A DNA stretch of 64,000 nucleotides from Silene conica (taxonomy: Eukaryota; Streptophyta; Magnoliopsida; Caryophyllales; Caryophyllaceae), in the NCBI GenBank assembly GCA_029255685.2, contig CM055318.2, forward strand, positions 31,794,001-31,858,000, written 5' to 3'. Both the position numbers and the translations under genes were made by a program. Shown in pieces: positions 1 through 12,600 of the stretch. Under the pieces are notes generated by a model, which was not told the origin of the DNA, ran no database searches, and saw only the letters and a program-made list of their open reading frames with translations. Position 1 is the stretch's first letter, and every line of letters starts with the position of its first letter.

Positions 1-6
1 TTAATA

Positions 7-201
7 CTCCCTCCGAGTTATAGTGTTGGTTCATATTTCCCTTTTGATGCGAGTTTAGTGATGATTCCTCTTTTCCTTTTTAGTAACTTTTTGTGGTCCA
101 AAATCAATTCAGTGTGGGGTAGTGTGTTTGTGTGGTTTATAATTATTTCCTTATTTTTTTTGCATAAAGGTAATGTAACCAACACTATAACTCAGAGGGA
201 G
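7..201. mobile_element. Stowaway-like MITE (Tc1/mariner type)
   Basis: About 195 bp with terminal inverted repeats: the left end begins CTCCCTCCGAGTTATAGTG and the right end is its near-perfect reverse complement ending in GAGGGAG. A TA dinucleotide flanks each end, as expected for mariner-type target duplication. There is no coding capacity. The CTCCCTC terminus resembles that of the larger mariner-like element at 21967-26993. Confidence 0.85.
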
Positions 202-203
202 TA

Positions 204-1421
204 AAAGTTTCTCGTGCCTTTCTTTGATATTATACCTCGGGTAACTGAGATGGTGACATTTTATGTGGGAAAATATATGTATACTTCCCAACTCATAATT
301 GAAGGATTATAACGAAATTAAAAGATACAATTTATGGTCATAAACGAAAAATGAGATACAAAGATAAAGATTAGGAATCAACCTTTGGTCCCCGCAATAA
401 GGCCTAAGAACAAATATCAAAGTAGATATCCTCCTAATTGTTGCACCCAAGATGCTCCGAGAAATACCTTTTCTTGAGCTAGAAACTACAAAAATTACTG
501 TTGATTTTTGTGAATGATGAACGAGAGATGGGGAGAGGAGTGTCGTGAGGTCTTAGGCGTGAGAGCTTCTATTTAGGCGTGTCCTTTGTGGTATGTATAG
601 AGTAGTATTAATAAGAAGAGTTCCTTCCTATGCATACTACTAACAACCTAGCAAATAACCATTAGATATGATTTCCCAAATCAGTATTTGAGTCCTCCCG
701 AAACTCCTCCCAAGTAATCGACTATAACCGAGTAGGATGAGGACTCCAATCGTGTGAGTGCACTTATTCGGTTATTTATCCTCTTCTGTATATAATGTTT
801 TATCTTTATAAATCGCCAATTAAATAGAATATTTTATATTTAATTACCTTATTTAATCGGTATTAAATAATTACATTATATACCTCAATTAAATATAACA
901 TTTTATATTTAATTAAGAATTACATTATATACCTAATTAACTTAGACCAAATGGTTATGAGTTGTCTTCTCTTCTTCATGGATAAAACATAATAAAACTT
1001 GATATTAATCGACCACCTAACTCAATGAAAAAAATGATATACAAGTTAAGTAATAAAATTTTATATTTTATCTACCTAAGTCAATTAATATCAATTTTTT
1101 TGGATACTATTTATTTTATCTTAACAAATATATAAAAATATCAAAATTTTATAATTTTTAAGTATACAAGACACGTAGAAATTAAGTGTTCTCAAACAGA
1201 TAAAAGGCAAATAATACTCCAACATAAAATCATCTTATTCGCAAGAAAAACAAACATAAAAAATGCGAAAGATATCATGGCTAGTAGCCTAGTATTGGGA
1301 CATCTGCGAATTATGGCCTCCATTTTTATATGGACCAATGCATCTGGCAACGGTGTCCATGATTGTCATAGATAAAGTAGATTCCTAGGAACATATATCA
1401 TCTCGTTGAAATATGATAGAA
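204..1421. other. AT-rich intergenic DNA, no gene seen
   Basis: Very AT-rich sequence with short repeated pieces of the kind attaatt/tatatttaatta around 820-930. No reading frame resembles a known protein and no RNA gene was recognised. Confidence 0.6.
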
Positions 1422-1424
1422 TTA

Positions 1425-2187
1425 GGCTGTGTTTAGCAAGGCAAATAAGGTACCTGATTTGTTTGAAATAACTTTTTTGCTAAAATAATCAGATACTTTT
1501 TCTTTTGGGTGTTTGACAAGTACCTGATTTGAGAGAAAAAGTACCTGAAATAAAAAGCTACCCCAGGTAGCATTTGAGAAATCAGGTACCTGTTTTATTT
1601 GCATTTACCTATTCTACCCTTGGTCTAATATCCGCGATAGGATTGCTACTTTAGTTTCGGGTGAAGCTTACTTAATACTTTTTTTATATGATTTTAATAA
1701 AGAATTATTTTTGTATCGCTAAAATATATTTTCAAGGGTGTATTGCTTGAATTTTTTTTTACATAATCGTTATATGTTAATTATGTTCTCATTCTCTTTT
1801 AAATATATTGAAAAAACTTCATTATAACTTGTTAAATTTATACTTGAAATTAAGAATCTAAGAAAAAAATTTAAGAACTGGTATGTGAAGTTCGCCTTGC
1901 CCTCAGCCTAGTAAAAACGTAACGCCGTCAACGACAATAACACAAGAGTAATAGTAAAAACGTAAATGATATCAATAATAAACCATGTTCTTTTCCGTCA
2001 TTTTATTAAATATCAGCTACCTTTTCAGCTAGTATTCAAACAGTTTTAACAAAAATCAGCTACTTTTTCAGGTCTTAATTTCCGGCTACCTTTTCAGGTA
2101 ACTTTTCAGGTTTCAGATACCTTTTCAGGTTTCAACTACCTTTTTAGGTTTCAGCTACCTTTTCAGCTAGTTTTGCCAAACAGACCC
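1425..2187. mobile_element. Tourist-like (PIF/Harbinger) nonautonomous element
   Basis: The left end GGCTGTGTTTAGCAAGGCA and the reverse complement of the right end GGGTCTGTTTGGCAAAACT form imperfect inverted repeats, and both sides are flanked by TTA, the usual Harbinger target duplication. Subterminal regions are made of short direct and inverted repeats of a 'cagctaccttttcaggt' type (1440-1600 and 2010-2170). No transposase is present. Confidence 0.7.
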
Positions 2188-2244
2188 TTAGGAATTTAGG
2201 ATTCTCTTACTTCCTCTCTCTCTCTCCATTTTGTTTTGACAATC

Positions 2245-2764
2245 TTATCTATATAATTGGAAAATCATTTAGAACTTTAGAAGGCTTTGGTTGAGCCACG
2301 TCATTAACCCATTATTTTATTTTATTTTAGAAAAAAATTTATTATGGTGGGACCCGCAAAGTTGTATACTGATTTTAATTCAAAATAAATGCCTGAAATA
2401 ATAGTTTTACAATTATTACGTAACACTTTTGATAAAAATTCGTAAACATGAATTTGTACGAAAACTATCAATATGTATAACAAGAACTTAAATATTATGT
2501 AAGAAAATATATGTTATCTATATAATTGCAAGATAATTTAGAAGACTCTGGTTAAGCCACGTCATCAACCCTTTTTTTTAAGAAAATAAATTCATTATGG
2601 TGGAATCTGCAAAGTTGTATAATGATTTTATTTCGAAATAACTGCTTGAAATAATAGTTTTACAATTATTATGTAACACTTTTGATATAAATTTGTAAAC
2701 AAGAATTTGTACGAAAACAGTCAATGTGTATAACATGAACTTAAATATTATATAAGAAAATATA
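2245..2764. repeat. Two-copy tandem duplication, about 269-bp period
   Basis: The sequence from 2245 (ttatctatataattgg) to about 2513 is repeated from 2514 (ttatctatataattgc) to about 2764. Shared landmarks are 'ccacgtcatcaaccc', 'attatggtggga' and 'acttttgata'. The copies differ by scattered substitutions and a short deletion. Function unknown. Confidence 0.75.
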
Positions 2765-2769
2765 ATACT

Positions 2770-4300
2770 TTCGAATGTCGCATGTCTAAAACTATTACAT
2801 TACAATTTATACCCAATACATAATTACAATAAACAATAATAATTAACAATTTACAACAATCGCAAAAAGAAAACTGTGGCGAAAATACTTATGACTATAA
2901 AATGTATATTTTATTAAATTTAAATACCGTGTCCCGTGTCCTAAACTTCATGACATGTCGTGTCACGTGTCCGTGTCGTGTCCGTGTCCGTTTTGGTGAT
3001 AATATGTCCTTAATATGTGCTAACTAATGACTAGCATTGAAACCTACCAACAGAATATAACTGTAAAAAATAGTGGAAGTAGTCAAAAAAAATAACAATC
3101 AACGGAAAAAGTATTAATATGAGATTTCGTGAAATTAATAATATTAAGAGCGAGAGTAACGAAAGTGTTAACGTATGAGTCAAGCAAGTCTAAAATAATT
3201 TTATCAACAACGAGAATATTAACTTATGAGTTAAGCAAGCCTAATATAATTTTATATCTCAGAAAATAAAACTGACGATAAATAGAGGTAACTCGAACGA
3301 GACTGGGTACCAAATCTCTCGTTACCTACAAAAAATTGATAATAATTTTTATCGAAACAATTTCCACCAACAAAATAACTATGATTATTAATTCTATTAT
3401 TCTACTTTACCATTTAACACTTCGTTATTAAAATTAGGGTTTTTGTCTCACACAATCTTTAAATTTTTTTTTCCAAACACCCTCTTTAAAAAAAAAAGTT
3501 TATCAAACCTAACCTTTCATAATATTTTCGGTCAGTTATGTGTTTTGCATGTGAAAATTTGCTTTGTTCTGTTTTTCTCTTTAATTCACTCTCCTTAAAT
3601 CACCATTATTAACAACCACCACAAACACCACAATTGCGACCTACCGTGCACCTCTCGTTACCTACATCTCAAATTTCAGATCAAACAAAAAATCATAACC
3701 TCATTGGAAGACTCACGAACCCCCTAACCACCTCGTGCAAACCCTATCTAAGGAGCCTTACTTTATACACCAATCGACCTAACATAAGGTCACATTTATC
3801 CACCGTATTAACAACCCCTAAAAAACATGTACTCCCACCTTTTCAACAAGTCCAAAAACACCTCAAATCAACCTAGTTTGCTATCTCAAACATTGACGAA
3901 AAATCACCTAACTGCAATTCGTCAAGCTCCGGCCAAATGTATGTTTGACAAAAAATTATTAAAGATTGTAACATTTTTTTTAAGGTAGTGTTTGGAAAAA
4001 AAATTAGAAGGTTGTATTGACAAAAAAAAACCCTTAAAATTATGAATATACGGATTCTCACTTAAGATTATGGCTTACCAATTCCAAAGTACGTTTATTA
4101 AAGATGGATGGCTGATTGTACCACAAAAGTAGATGTTGGTCTCACTTTACATGAAAACAGCAAGAGAAACGTACAAGGGATATCATGGAGGATGACTACA
4201 CGGCCAATACACCGACATCGGAAACTCCATAGTCTTATGTCTCGGTATAAAGGCACAGGGCACCACAGGAGACACCTAATGACTCTTTAACATTTTCAAA
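2770..4300. other. Intergenic DNA, no gene seen
   Basis: AT-rich sequence containing only short reading frames without recognisable similarity. A short run of 'cgtgtc' units occurs near 2950-2990. The stretch lies downstream (3') of the CSN5 gene and its right end may hold that gene's terminator, which I could not place. Confidence 0.5.
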
Positions 4301-4598
4301 ACTAGGAACAGATTATCATTCACCAATTTCAAAGTAACTTCACCACCTAATAGACTACATGACAATCACAGCTCACAAAATCCATTTGATTTCTTAAGCT
4401 TTAACCACCTCGGCACCTCCAATATTTCATGTTGAAATGAATAAAAGAGCAACTAATTCAACAAATCCTAAACTCGGTCAAAATAATTAAAAAACTCAGC
4501 CAAGGATTTACATACGAGAACTGTTTCAAATACTGCTTAATAAGATTATAAGAGCGACATTGGGAGCACAAACTTTTGGCTCAAGACACGTACAACAC

Positions 4599-7500
4599 TC
4601 AAGATTCAACCATTGGTTCGGGTCCAGATGATTCTGCCTGAGACGTAATTGGTCTAACAGAATTGAATAGGACATCTTTGATTACCTGGATGAAGAAAGA
4701 GAAATTGAGATTAACTTATATGTTCAGAAAAAAATTCTTGCTTGTGAAGGACTTACAGTGATCAACACAGAAGTATGGCTAAAATTACAAATTGATGAAA
4801 GGTAGCAGGCAGACTAGGAGGAATAAGTAAATACCTGGGACATCAGACCATGGACCTGCTCGACTGTTATCTTAGTACTATCACGTGTTATCTTAGCAAG
4901 TGCTGGCTCTTCCTGAAATTTATTCAATTTGCAGTACAGTCAACAACATAACCAAAGAAGTGCACAACATAGTGATACTTCCCTTTGAACTTATCTAAGG
5001 CAGCAATGAGAACTGGCTATATAACAAGTAAACATAGACTATGAAGACAAGAAGAAAAGTTTTTCAAATGAAGATAAAACAATATAGCCCCTCCAATTTT
5101 TCGGATATGCTACAGTTAAATTAAAAGAAAAAAAAATTAGGCAAACAACATATATGCGGATGATTAGTCTATTAGCCTTTTGGAAGGGTGCTGAAAGGTA
5201 CTATGTATTACGAAGTATATAAACTTTTCTACTTTTTACTTCCGAGCAAATTTGTCATCTAACATATGCATAGGATCATGCCATTATATAGAGATGTACC
5301 ATGTTCTAGGCATCAGATAGAAGGAAATTGTTGCCAGTCTGTTGGAGGGGAAACACTAACCATCAATTCATTTCTTTGGATAGATAGAATCGGAGAAAAG
5401 GTAAGAAAGGACAAGGGTGGGATACAGATTCCTTTATTTGGTCAACAAAATCGAGGTGGAGGGAAATGGAGATGGGAGGAAATGAACATAGCTCCATTCC
5501 CCATCGCATTTCCTTCCATCCCTTAGTTAACCTTCCCTCCATCCCACCTCCTCTTTTGGTATCCAAACAAGGGGCAAAAAGGGCGGAAGACACATATTGC
5601 ACTCTTGCCACTAATTTCATTCTAATCTGACTTTTCAGGTCGGTGAACAACAATCCCAGCTCAGCAACCAGCCTTGGGCTAAAGTGGATTTTCAGATGCT
5701 AGGAAGAACAATTTCTCAATAATGACCTTTGAGATGTTGGCTTAGTCCCAGAAAGTCCAAGCAATTCTCTTACACAATTTTCATTTTGGGTCCCCCAGAA
5801 ATACATATATGGCTATATGTGTTGATCAACATAAGGGATAAGGCTCAGTAAATCCGACCCTCCAACACCGTCATACTGATTGGTGTATGACTTGTGGCAA
5901 TCACGAGTTGGTGAACTAGGCATTAGTGATGTCACCAACTTTGTTTTATAATTCAGTGTCCATATTTCACATAGAACCATAATAGCCGTGGTATCAAGAT
6001 AATAAGAGTTAAAACAATATGAATAGGGATGAAGAAAATAATAGAAGGTTTCTTTGTAAGTTTGCATATCATTCAGCAAATAAGCATATACTCTGTAGAG
6101 TCTCTACTATGGGAAGCCATGGAAACAGGTATGGGGAAAAAAACAGTAATTACCCAACGAACTTCTGTAAAAAAATTACCTCTTTCTTCTTTTGAGAAGG
6201 CGCAATTATGGACCCAAAACGAGAATGAGCCAACTGATTTTCTGCCTGCTCCAATTTCTCAGCTGCAACAAGGCAGAGGTGCCATTTATGATAGTGACTT
6301 CAGATTAAAGTGACAACATTCTACTCATACAATATCAGCTAAAGTAAAAACAGGCCAATATATTCAGAGGTTGAGGTAACATATAGATCAGAGTACCATA
6401 ACGGCGGACCACCTTGTTCAGGATATATTACACAGAAGTGCGGTATGTACACTAGCAGGATGATTTTTCAAACTAAAACCTCTAACCTTTTTCTTTTGTC
6501 TGTGTTTGGGGGGGGGGAGCAGTGTGCACTGCGCACACTGCACAGACTAAGTATGCTGATATTATGCCATGGAAATAATGTATAATCACAGGTCTGGCAA
6601 CGGTCACATAGTTATCGTTTCAACTATGTTACTCCCACACTTCACTTTGGTCGCGGGTCGCATGCTAACACTTGAAGTGTCCAACAATTACATGACACTT
6701 CAACACTTGATTTTAGACCAAAAAATTAAAAACTTCGCTGAAAATAAATGTAATTGATACTCCTACATCTGTCTGCGTCTAACAGCCCAGTCAGAGTAAC
6801 ATAGGGAGGGGAGAGTTTCGGGCGATTGCGGGCTTAGCTTAGTTTGAAAATGCGCAACAGCGCAAGGCGCACCGATGCACTAGGGGGACGAGGCGCAAGG
6901 CGAAGGCACGCGCCTTTTGGACGTAAAGCTCCCTAATTTTTATAACAAATTTGTAATTAAATAAAATTTTGGGGATCAATTGCCTTTTAAGGAGTTTTCA
7001 AGTTAACTAAAATGTCAAGGAGTGAAGTTCTGAATAATGGGGAGAAGAAATGGTAAGCCTTGTCAAAGATATGAAAAGTGCGTACTAGTTAGCCTTGTCT
7101 AAAAGGCAAGGCTAAAATGCACCGTGGCATTTTGGCTAGTGCCTCATCCAAGGCAAGGCGCACTCAAGGCAGACTTTTTTAACTAAGGGTGTAGCATGGC
7201 GAATCGCAGCCAATCCAGCTGTAATGTAAAACCATTTAATAGATGTGTCAATTATTCACTTATTAAAATCTGAAATATAATTAGTGTACCATGTGCTTAG
7301 TTGTCTTACTACATGTCCACTCTCTTAGGCGATCTTTTCAGAATACATGAACCTTTTCCAAATGCACCTGTTTACCAGTCTTTTTTTTTTCTTTTCTGAT
7401 TATTCAGGGTAGAAATTAAGTCCTGGAAATATCTTAAAGTAGCAGTGATTATTGAAGTGTCATCTTTTTCAGAGTGTTTTTACAACGCATTACACTGTAA

Positions 7501-8773
7501 CCACACTGAAGAAATCTGATATGTACCAGGTGCATATTCATACAATGGCTCAGATAAAACAATGAAAGAACAGAGGCATACCGAGATCGGATATTTGTCC
7601 AGCAATATAGTCTCCATTTCCCAGCAAAGGTGACGAGGAAAGGGTATTCACCCAGTATTTGTTCCACAAAAGATCCAAGAGGTGGCAATCAAGGGAAGAC
7701 TTGAAATATGTGATGTCCAATGAGTAATACTGCCAAAGAAGAAACAAAAAAAAGAGACATGTGAGGATATAGAGTCAGAAAAAATAAGAGTGAAAGCAAA
7801 ACACAAAAAAAAGATATAAACCTGTTTACAATGCACTCCAAAGTCTTCAATCTTATTTAAGGGAATGGTTTGATATTCTGAGATAGGCTCATCTGGTGGC
7901 TTATAGCCCTCCGGGTATGTCCTGAAAGCACCAATTTCAACTTTTCCAGCAGAAACAGTTCTGGTTGGATCAATGACGACAGCCAGGAACGGTTCTTGGA
8001 ATTGTTGGTTGAGCATTTGTGTAGAAACATCAATACCAGAAAGCCAGCAACCATAACCAGGATGAGAGTGGTACCAGCCAACCACATTTTCCAGTCTTCC
8101 AGCCTATGCAACACAGGTTATGTGGAGTAAGCAATAAGCAAAATACTTATAGCACGAAACAGGATTGACATCTCCTAAATGAGGCAGAGATGGTCACGGA
8201 TGGTGAAGAAGAATATATAAGACAAAACAAGAGAAGACACATTCTATACTTGGGAAGTAATGTTCAATTGTTCAGAAAGGGTGGTTAAAAGAAATTCGGC
8301 AAACAATTTCAGATTCCCTAACCCTAAGTCCTAACCCTAACCCTAAGAAAGGAAAAAGGAAAGAAGAGAAGAGAAGAGAAAAGGAGAATTGGTACCTGTT
8401 TATTAGTAGTAGAATAATCAACCATATATTCATAAGCATCAGCCTGAGCATTAACCCTAGTTTCAGTACCTTCAACAGGTAAAGCAAAAGCATCCATAAC
8501 AATAATAGCATCACCATCAGTTTTACCTTGCATTAAACCCATTACTTCAATATTCCCACCTGATCTAGCATGCACAACCATCTTAAGTAATGCTAATGCT
8601 GATACTTTCACCCTTTTGAAGTAATGCGGTTCATTCAACCATGGCTTCTCTTGTTGGAATTTCACTTGTGCGGCTTCGTCGTACTTGAATATTGCATCTG
8701 ATGCTGCGTCGTTTACTGTTTCTATCTTGTTCTCAATTTCCCATGTTTTCTGTGCTATTGTCTTCGGATCCAT
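4599..8773 (-). CDS. CSN5: COP9 signalosome complex subunit 5 (CSN5), six coding exons
   Basis: Catalytic subunit of the COP9 signalosome, the Zn metalloprotease that removes Nedd8/RUB1 from cullins and so controls cullin-RING ubiquitin ligases in nucleus and cytosol. Coding exons on the minus strand: 8773-8396, 8103-7822, 7729-7582, 6262-6180, 4912-4835, 4685-4599; all introns are GT-AG and phases join into 351 residues, close to the usual 350-360. The MPN/JAMM domain is complete: Glu76, then [14 protein letters not shown] with His138, His140 and Asp151, numbering that matches animal CSN5. The C-terminal region with [10 protein letters not shown] and [16 protein letters not shown] follows. 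The start at [12 protein letters not shown] aligns with plant CSN5 N-termini; an in-frame upstream extension is treated as leader. Long introns 3 and 4 contain small repeats. Gene appears intact; paralogue (CSN5A or B) not assignable. Confidence 0.96.
5434..5575. mobile_element. Short inverted-repeat MITE-like insertion in CSN5 intron 4
   Basis: A purine-rich arm (tttggtcaac...gaggtggagggaaatgg) is followed about 60 bp later by its pyrimidine-rich near complement (ccttccctccatcccacctcctc...ccaaac). This is the hairpin design of many plant MITEs. Exact ends and target duplication are not clear. It lies between exons 4 and 5 of CSN5. Confidence 0.5.
6830..7190. repeat. Repeat-like insertion rich in gcgcaaggcgc motifs, CSN5 intron 3
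   Basis: Both edges carry clustered 'gcgcaaggcgc' and 'caaggcaaggcgcac' words (6845-6910 and 7075-7170) around an AT-rich middle. Base composition differs sharply from the rest of the intron. It looks like an inserted nonautonomous repeat but I could not define ends or target duplication. Confidence 0.4.
8316..8346. repeat. Short interstitial telomere-like CCCTAA run
   Basis: Five CCTAA(C/G) units with one imperfect spacer, inside CSN5 intron 1 just downstream of the donor site. They are of the six-base CCCTAA form and not the CCCTAAA form of plant telomeres. Confidence 0.7.
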
Positions 8774-8858
8774 TCTTCCACTCCCTCTTTTTTTCACACC
8801 ACAACCACAATCACCACAAATCAAGGGTTTTATTCTCTCTAATTCCAGACCTCAACCC

Positions 8859-8867
8859 TTTTTTATA
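8859..8867 (-). promoter_or_regulatory. Probable TATA box of CSN5
   Basis: TATAAAAAA on the minus strand about 90 bp upstream of the CSN5 start codon, followed downstream by pyrimidine-rich leader (8774-8850). Position is suitable for a plant core promoter; transcription start not determinable from sequence alone. Confidence 0.5.
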
Positions 8868-9074
8868 AAACTATACTGATTTTGCACTCATTCATGGACT
8901 TCGATTTGGGTTCAATAACCCGCACCCTTAAAGTCAACACCCGTTTCATCTCTTATCGGTTTCCCTCCTAAAATTACCTAATTATATTAAAACACAAATG
9001 GGGTATTATCTGTTTTAAGCTTAAGACGAGTACGGTATTTGACCCGTTTTAGGTAAGATCATCATTAAGACTCG

Positions 9075-9690
9075 CAATGGGCCATGTCTGGCCGGCCCGC
9101 GTGTTGGCCCACCGTGTCGTGTCGTGCTTGGCCCGGTGACTGAAATTCCAGCCGTGGCCCGCCCATGGTTGGTGGATATGCGTGTCGGGTCGTGCAAGGC
9201 CCATTGGCCGGCCGAGCCATGTTCATTGGCCGGCCTCGTGCTATATATTTTTTTTAAAACAATTTTTATTTACTTGTTCACTTGTTTTATAGTATTTTTA
9301 ATGTATACGATTTACTCAAATAATTAAGAAACGATGGAAAAAACGAATTTGTTATTAAACGATTAAGAAACAATGTTCAAAAAAATACCTCAATCTTTTA
9401 TTAAAAAAGTTTATTTAATTAAAAATACGATAAATACGACCAACGGCCATATCCCAACGGCTAATAGAGGCCCACCGTGCCACGTGCCGGGTCGCGTGCC
9501 TGGTGCGTGTCGTGGCCCACCGTGCTTCGGGCCGTGTCGTGCCTAGGCACAGAACATTCGAAAATTTCGCGTCGGAGCCCAAAGATAGCACGATCGTGCT
9601 CGTGCCGTGCCACCTCGATTACGCCGCCGGGTCGGGTCGTGTCGTGCTCCGTGTTGGGTCGTGCCGCCCAGCGTGCCTCAGCCCATAATG
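9075..9690. repeat. GC-rich low-complexity block of gtgccgtgtcgtg-like words
   Basis: Two GC-rich arms (about 9075-9240 and 9445-9690) consist of degenerate 'cgtgtcgtg', 'ggcccaccgtg' and 'gtgccgggtcg' words separated by an AT-rich core. The composition is foreign to its surroundings. It resembles a nonautonomous transposon with repeat-rich ends, but ends and target duplication were not found. Reading frames across it are composition artefacts. Confidence 0.45.
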
Positions 9691-12600
9691 TAATACCCCG
9701 TATTTTAGCCTCGGTCAACGGCAGTCAAACCATGTTTGATACACGTATTTCAAACGGAATGTTTATAAAGTATTTTACGTAAACTATTATTATTTTATAA
9801 ATCGTATTTCTACGATTAATTCGTATTTCATAATCATTTTATATTTGATGATTATTTCGTAAAATGACATTTCATTCATATTTTCTTTATTTTGATAATA
9901 TATTTTTTAATTAAATATATTTCATATTTTATATTTAATTCTCATTTATACTTGTTTTATTAATTACGTCATGATTATATTTAAATCCTAATTTTATATA
10001 TTTTATGTTAGTTCTAATAAAATTATATTCTCATAATTAATTTAATTAGTATAAATAAATTATACGTACTTGTTTATTTTAAGTTACGAGTTGAGAACGT
10101 GTTTGAATGTCTTAAGAAGCGTGATTGGCTGTTAGAATCGGGTTATGGGCTTGGACTCGGGTTGTTTGGGAGAACCGGGTATAATACAAACACGACACCA
10201 TATTTCTTCAAACATAAACAATAGAAGTAACCTATCATCGACATAATTAAAACCCTATTCTTTCTTCACGTTGCCTGCCTCCCTTCATCGACTAAACAAA
10301 AAAAAAACCCTACTCACCCCTACATCTCGTCTGTCCCTACACCAACCAAACAGAAAGCCTAATCACTTGTTTACATCCGTGGGTTAGAGGAGAGCAAAAG
10401 AGAAATAAAACAGAGCAAGAACAGCCAGCACCATCGTCATCCTCATCGCTTGTTCAACTGTAAGTTCCTCACGTTTTCTCGCGCTTAATCAGACTTTTGA
10501 CTTAGAGTATATGTTTGTGGATAATCCTTGTATAACCCTTAGCGTGCTTACCACCGTAGATCAGCCCTAGAACCCCCTTGGGTGTCACGAAAACCACCAG
10601 TAAAGTCGACAGGAGCAGTGTTTTTTTGTTTCCTGATGCGTTTTCTGACTCGTTTTATTGCTTATTTTGACTACTGTTTTGGGTTGTTTTGAGCACGAGT
10701 CTATGGTTGGTAGTAATAGGATGTTGGTATATTAAATGGGTGGTTGTAGGGTGGCTCGTGGTGGCCAAATCAAAACCATTAAAGGGATGTTTGATGCGTT
10801 TAAAAATAGTGCTGAAACAGAGCATGTTTAGGCGTGTATGGGCAGGGAGTTTAGGGCGGTTTGTGTGGCAGTTAGAAGGGAGACTAGAGCGAAAGGTCAC
10901 CCACTCTGGAACCACCGTAGGTCAGTGGTGACAACGGTGGTGGCCAGAGGCAGTGTGGGGCATGGTGGAGAGAGAGACGAGCGTGAGAAGAGAGGGAGTT
11001 GGAGAGAGTTGCTGAAACTGGAAAGGGGTTGTGCGCGTGCAGGCTATTTTGGGCTATACGTGGTGGCTGTTATGGCGGCTTTAGGTGGCAGTTCATGTGA
11101 GGTATAGGTTGTCGGTGGTGCAAGGATGAGGGAGGAACCCTTCACGGTGGTCGTTGGTGGGGAAAATGAGTGGTTTAAGAGGAGTGCGCAAGTGTTCGAT
11201 GAAATGTCTTTGCTATAAGAAGAGATTCTTATATGCACAACGCGAGGAGACTGGAAGAAAAATATTTTAATAGATTTTGCAAAAGCTGAAGAAGATGTTC
11301 TTGGATTTAGATAATGATCTAAATGTGCATGCCAATGTAAAATCGAGGCCCATGAAACTAAATGATGTATATGCTAATAAATAAGATTTATTAAGAGAAG
11401 CATGGACAGACATATTGATGTCTATAGTTCGCAAAGTTAGTGGGTAACCTTGCCGAAACTAGTTATGTATTTCATTTAGAACCAAAATCACTAGACTTTA
11501 TTTAAAAACCTCTTTTCAAAAGGGTATTTGAAAAGGATATGCTTATAAGCATATATGGTTTTGTCCTAACCATTTTCAATTTATCAAATGTTAAGGAATA
11601 TAGAATTGAGTGGGAGCTTTATGATTAATGATTAAAGCATAAAGTTTAGTGGGAGTTTTGTTCCAGAACTTAAACTCATTTTCATTGTCATTAGGGAACG
11701 ACGAGAATAATCTTTTGAAGATATTCAGAATTTTCAGATTCTGGCTGAAACATAGAGTTAATGGGAGTGAACATCATCAGTGAAACAAAACTTATTGCTC
11801 ATTTGAGATGAGGCATTCATACTTCAAGGAAGTATATAAGTTTCAATTCTAGATGACAGATTGATGTGATTTGAATCTAATTAAACATGAGATGTTTGGT
11901 TGAGATTGTAAAAGACATGTTTTATTGAAAAGGTATTAAGGTTATTTATAGAGATGAAGATAGAATTATGATGATGAGATCATAAAAATTTGTCGAACCT
12001 TAAGTACTACAATTTACATGTTTAAAACTACTAATGTTTTCACCATTAGTATAGTCATGTAAAGCTTGATGCATATTCTCTTGCAGGATTACCTGCTTAA
12101 GAATTATCAAATAAATGATTAAGCCATCACGAATTGTCACGTGTTCTCGAAGGGAGATAATGATCAATTCGAGATTTTGGATGATAACTTAATCGTGTGT
12201 TCAGAGGTTACAACGCCGTATGTTCCAAATTCTCAAAAGATTTATGTTAATCGTTGGCTTACTTTCATTAACTATGCATTTTAATGACTTGTAATTTAAT
12301 TACGTTGTAAAGACAAGATTCTACAAATACATGAGTACACGGTGATTATGTGTAGCATTTTGAAACTAAGAGTTGCATCATGCACATGCACTTAATTCAC
12401 TAGTCATGAGATGACTTGTATCTTTCAAGTTAAAGAGCATATATATGAATAAGAACAATAAGTGTGTACTTATGAAGATCATGTTATAAGGATAACACGG
12501 AGATGAAGATAATTGCAATACAAAAGTTTGAATATCTGAACACAAGGAGTGTTTATCGTTTGAACAATATTGCAATTCAAGTTGTAGCATTTCACATTTC

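Noticed and set aside
8774..8824. In-frame upstream extension of CSN5 exon 1
   Set aside because: Not conserved in the family; the leader composition is pyrimidine-rich on this strand and active-site numbering fits the MDPK start exactly.
9461..9782. Reading frames of 85-101 codons on both strands
   Set aside because: Produced by the GC-rich low-complexity repeat; no domain and no codon structure.
10655..11107. Overlapping frames of 80-89 codons near 10.7-11.1 kb
   Set aside because: Both strands are open with low-complexity products; no recognised domain, inside degraded retroelement-like DNA.
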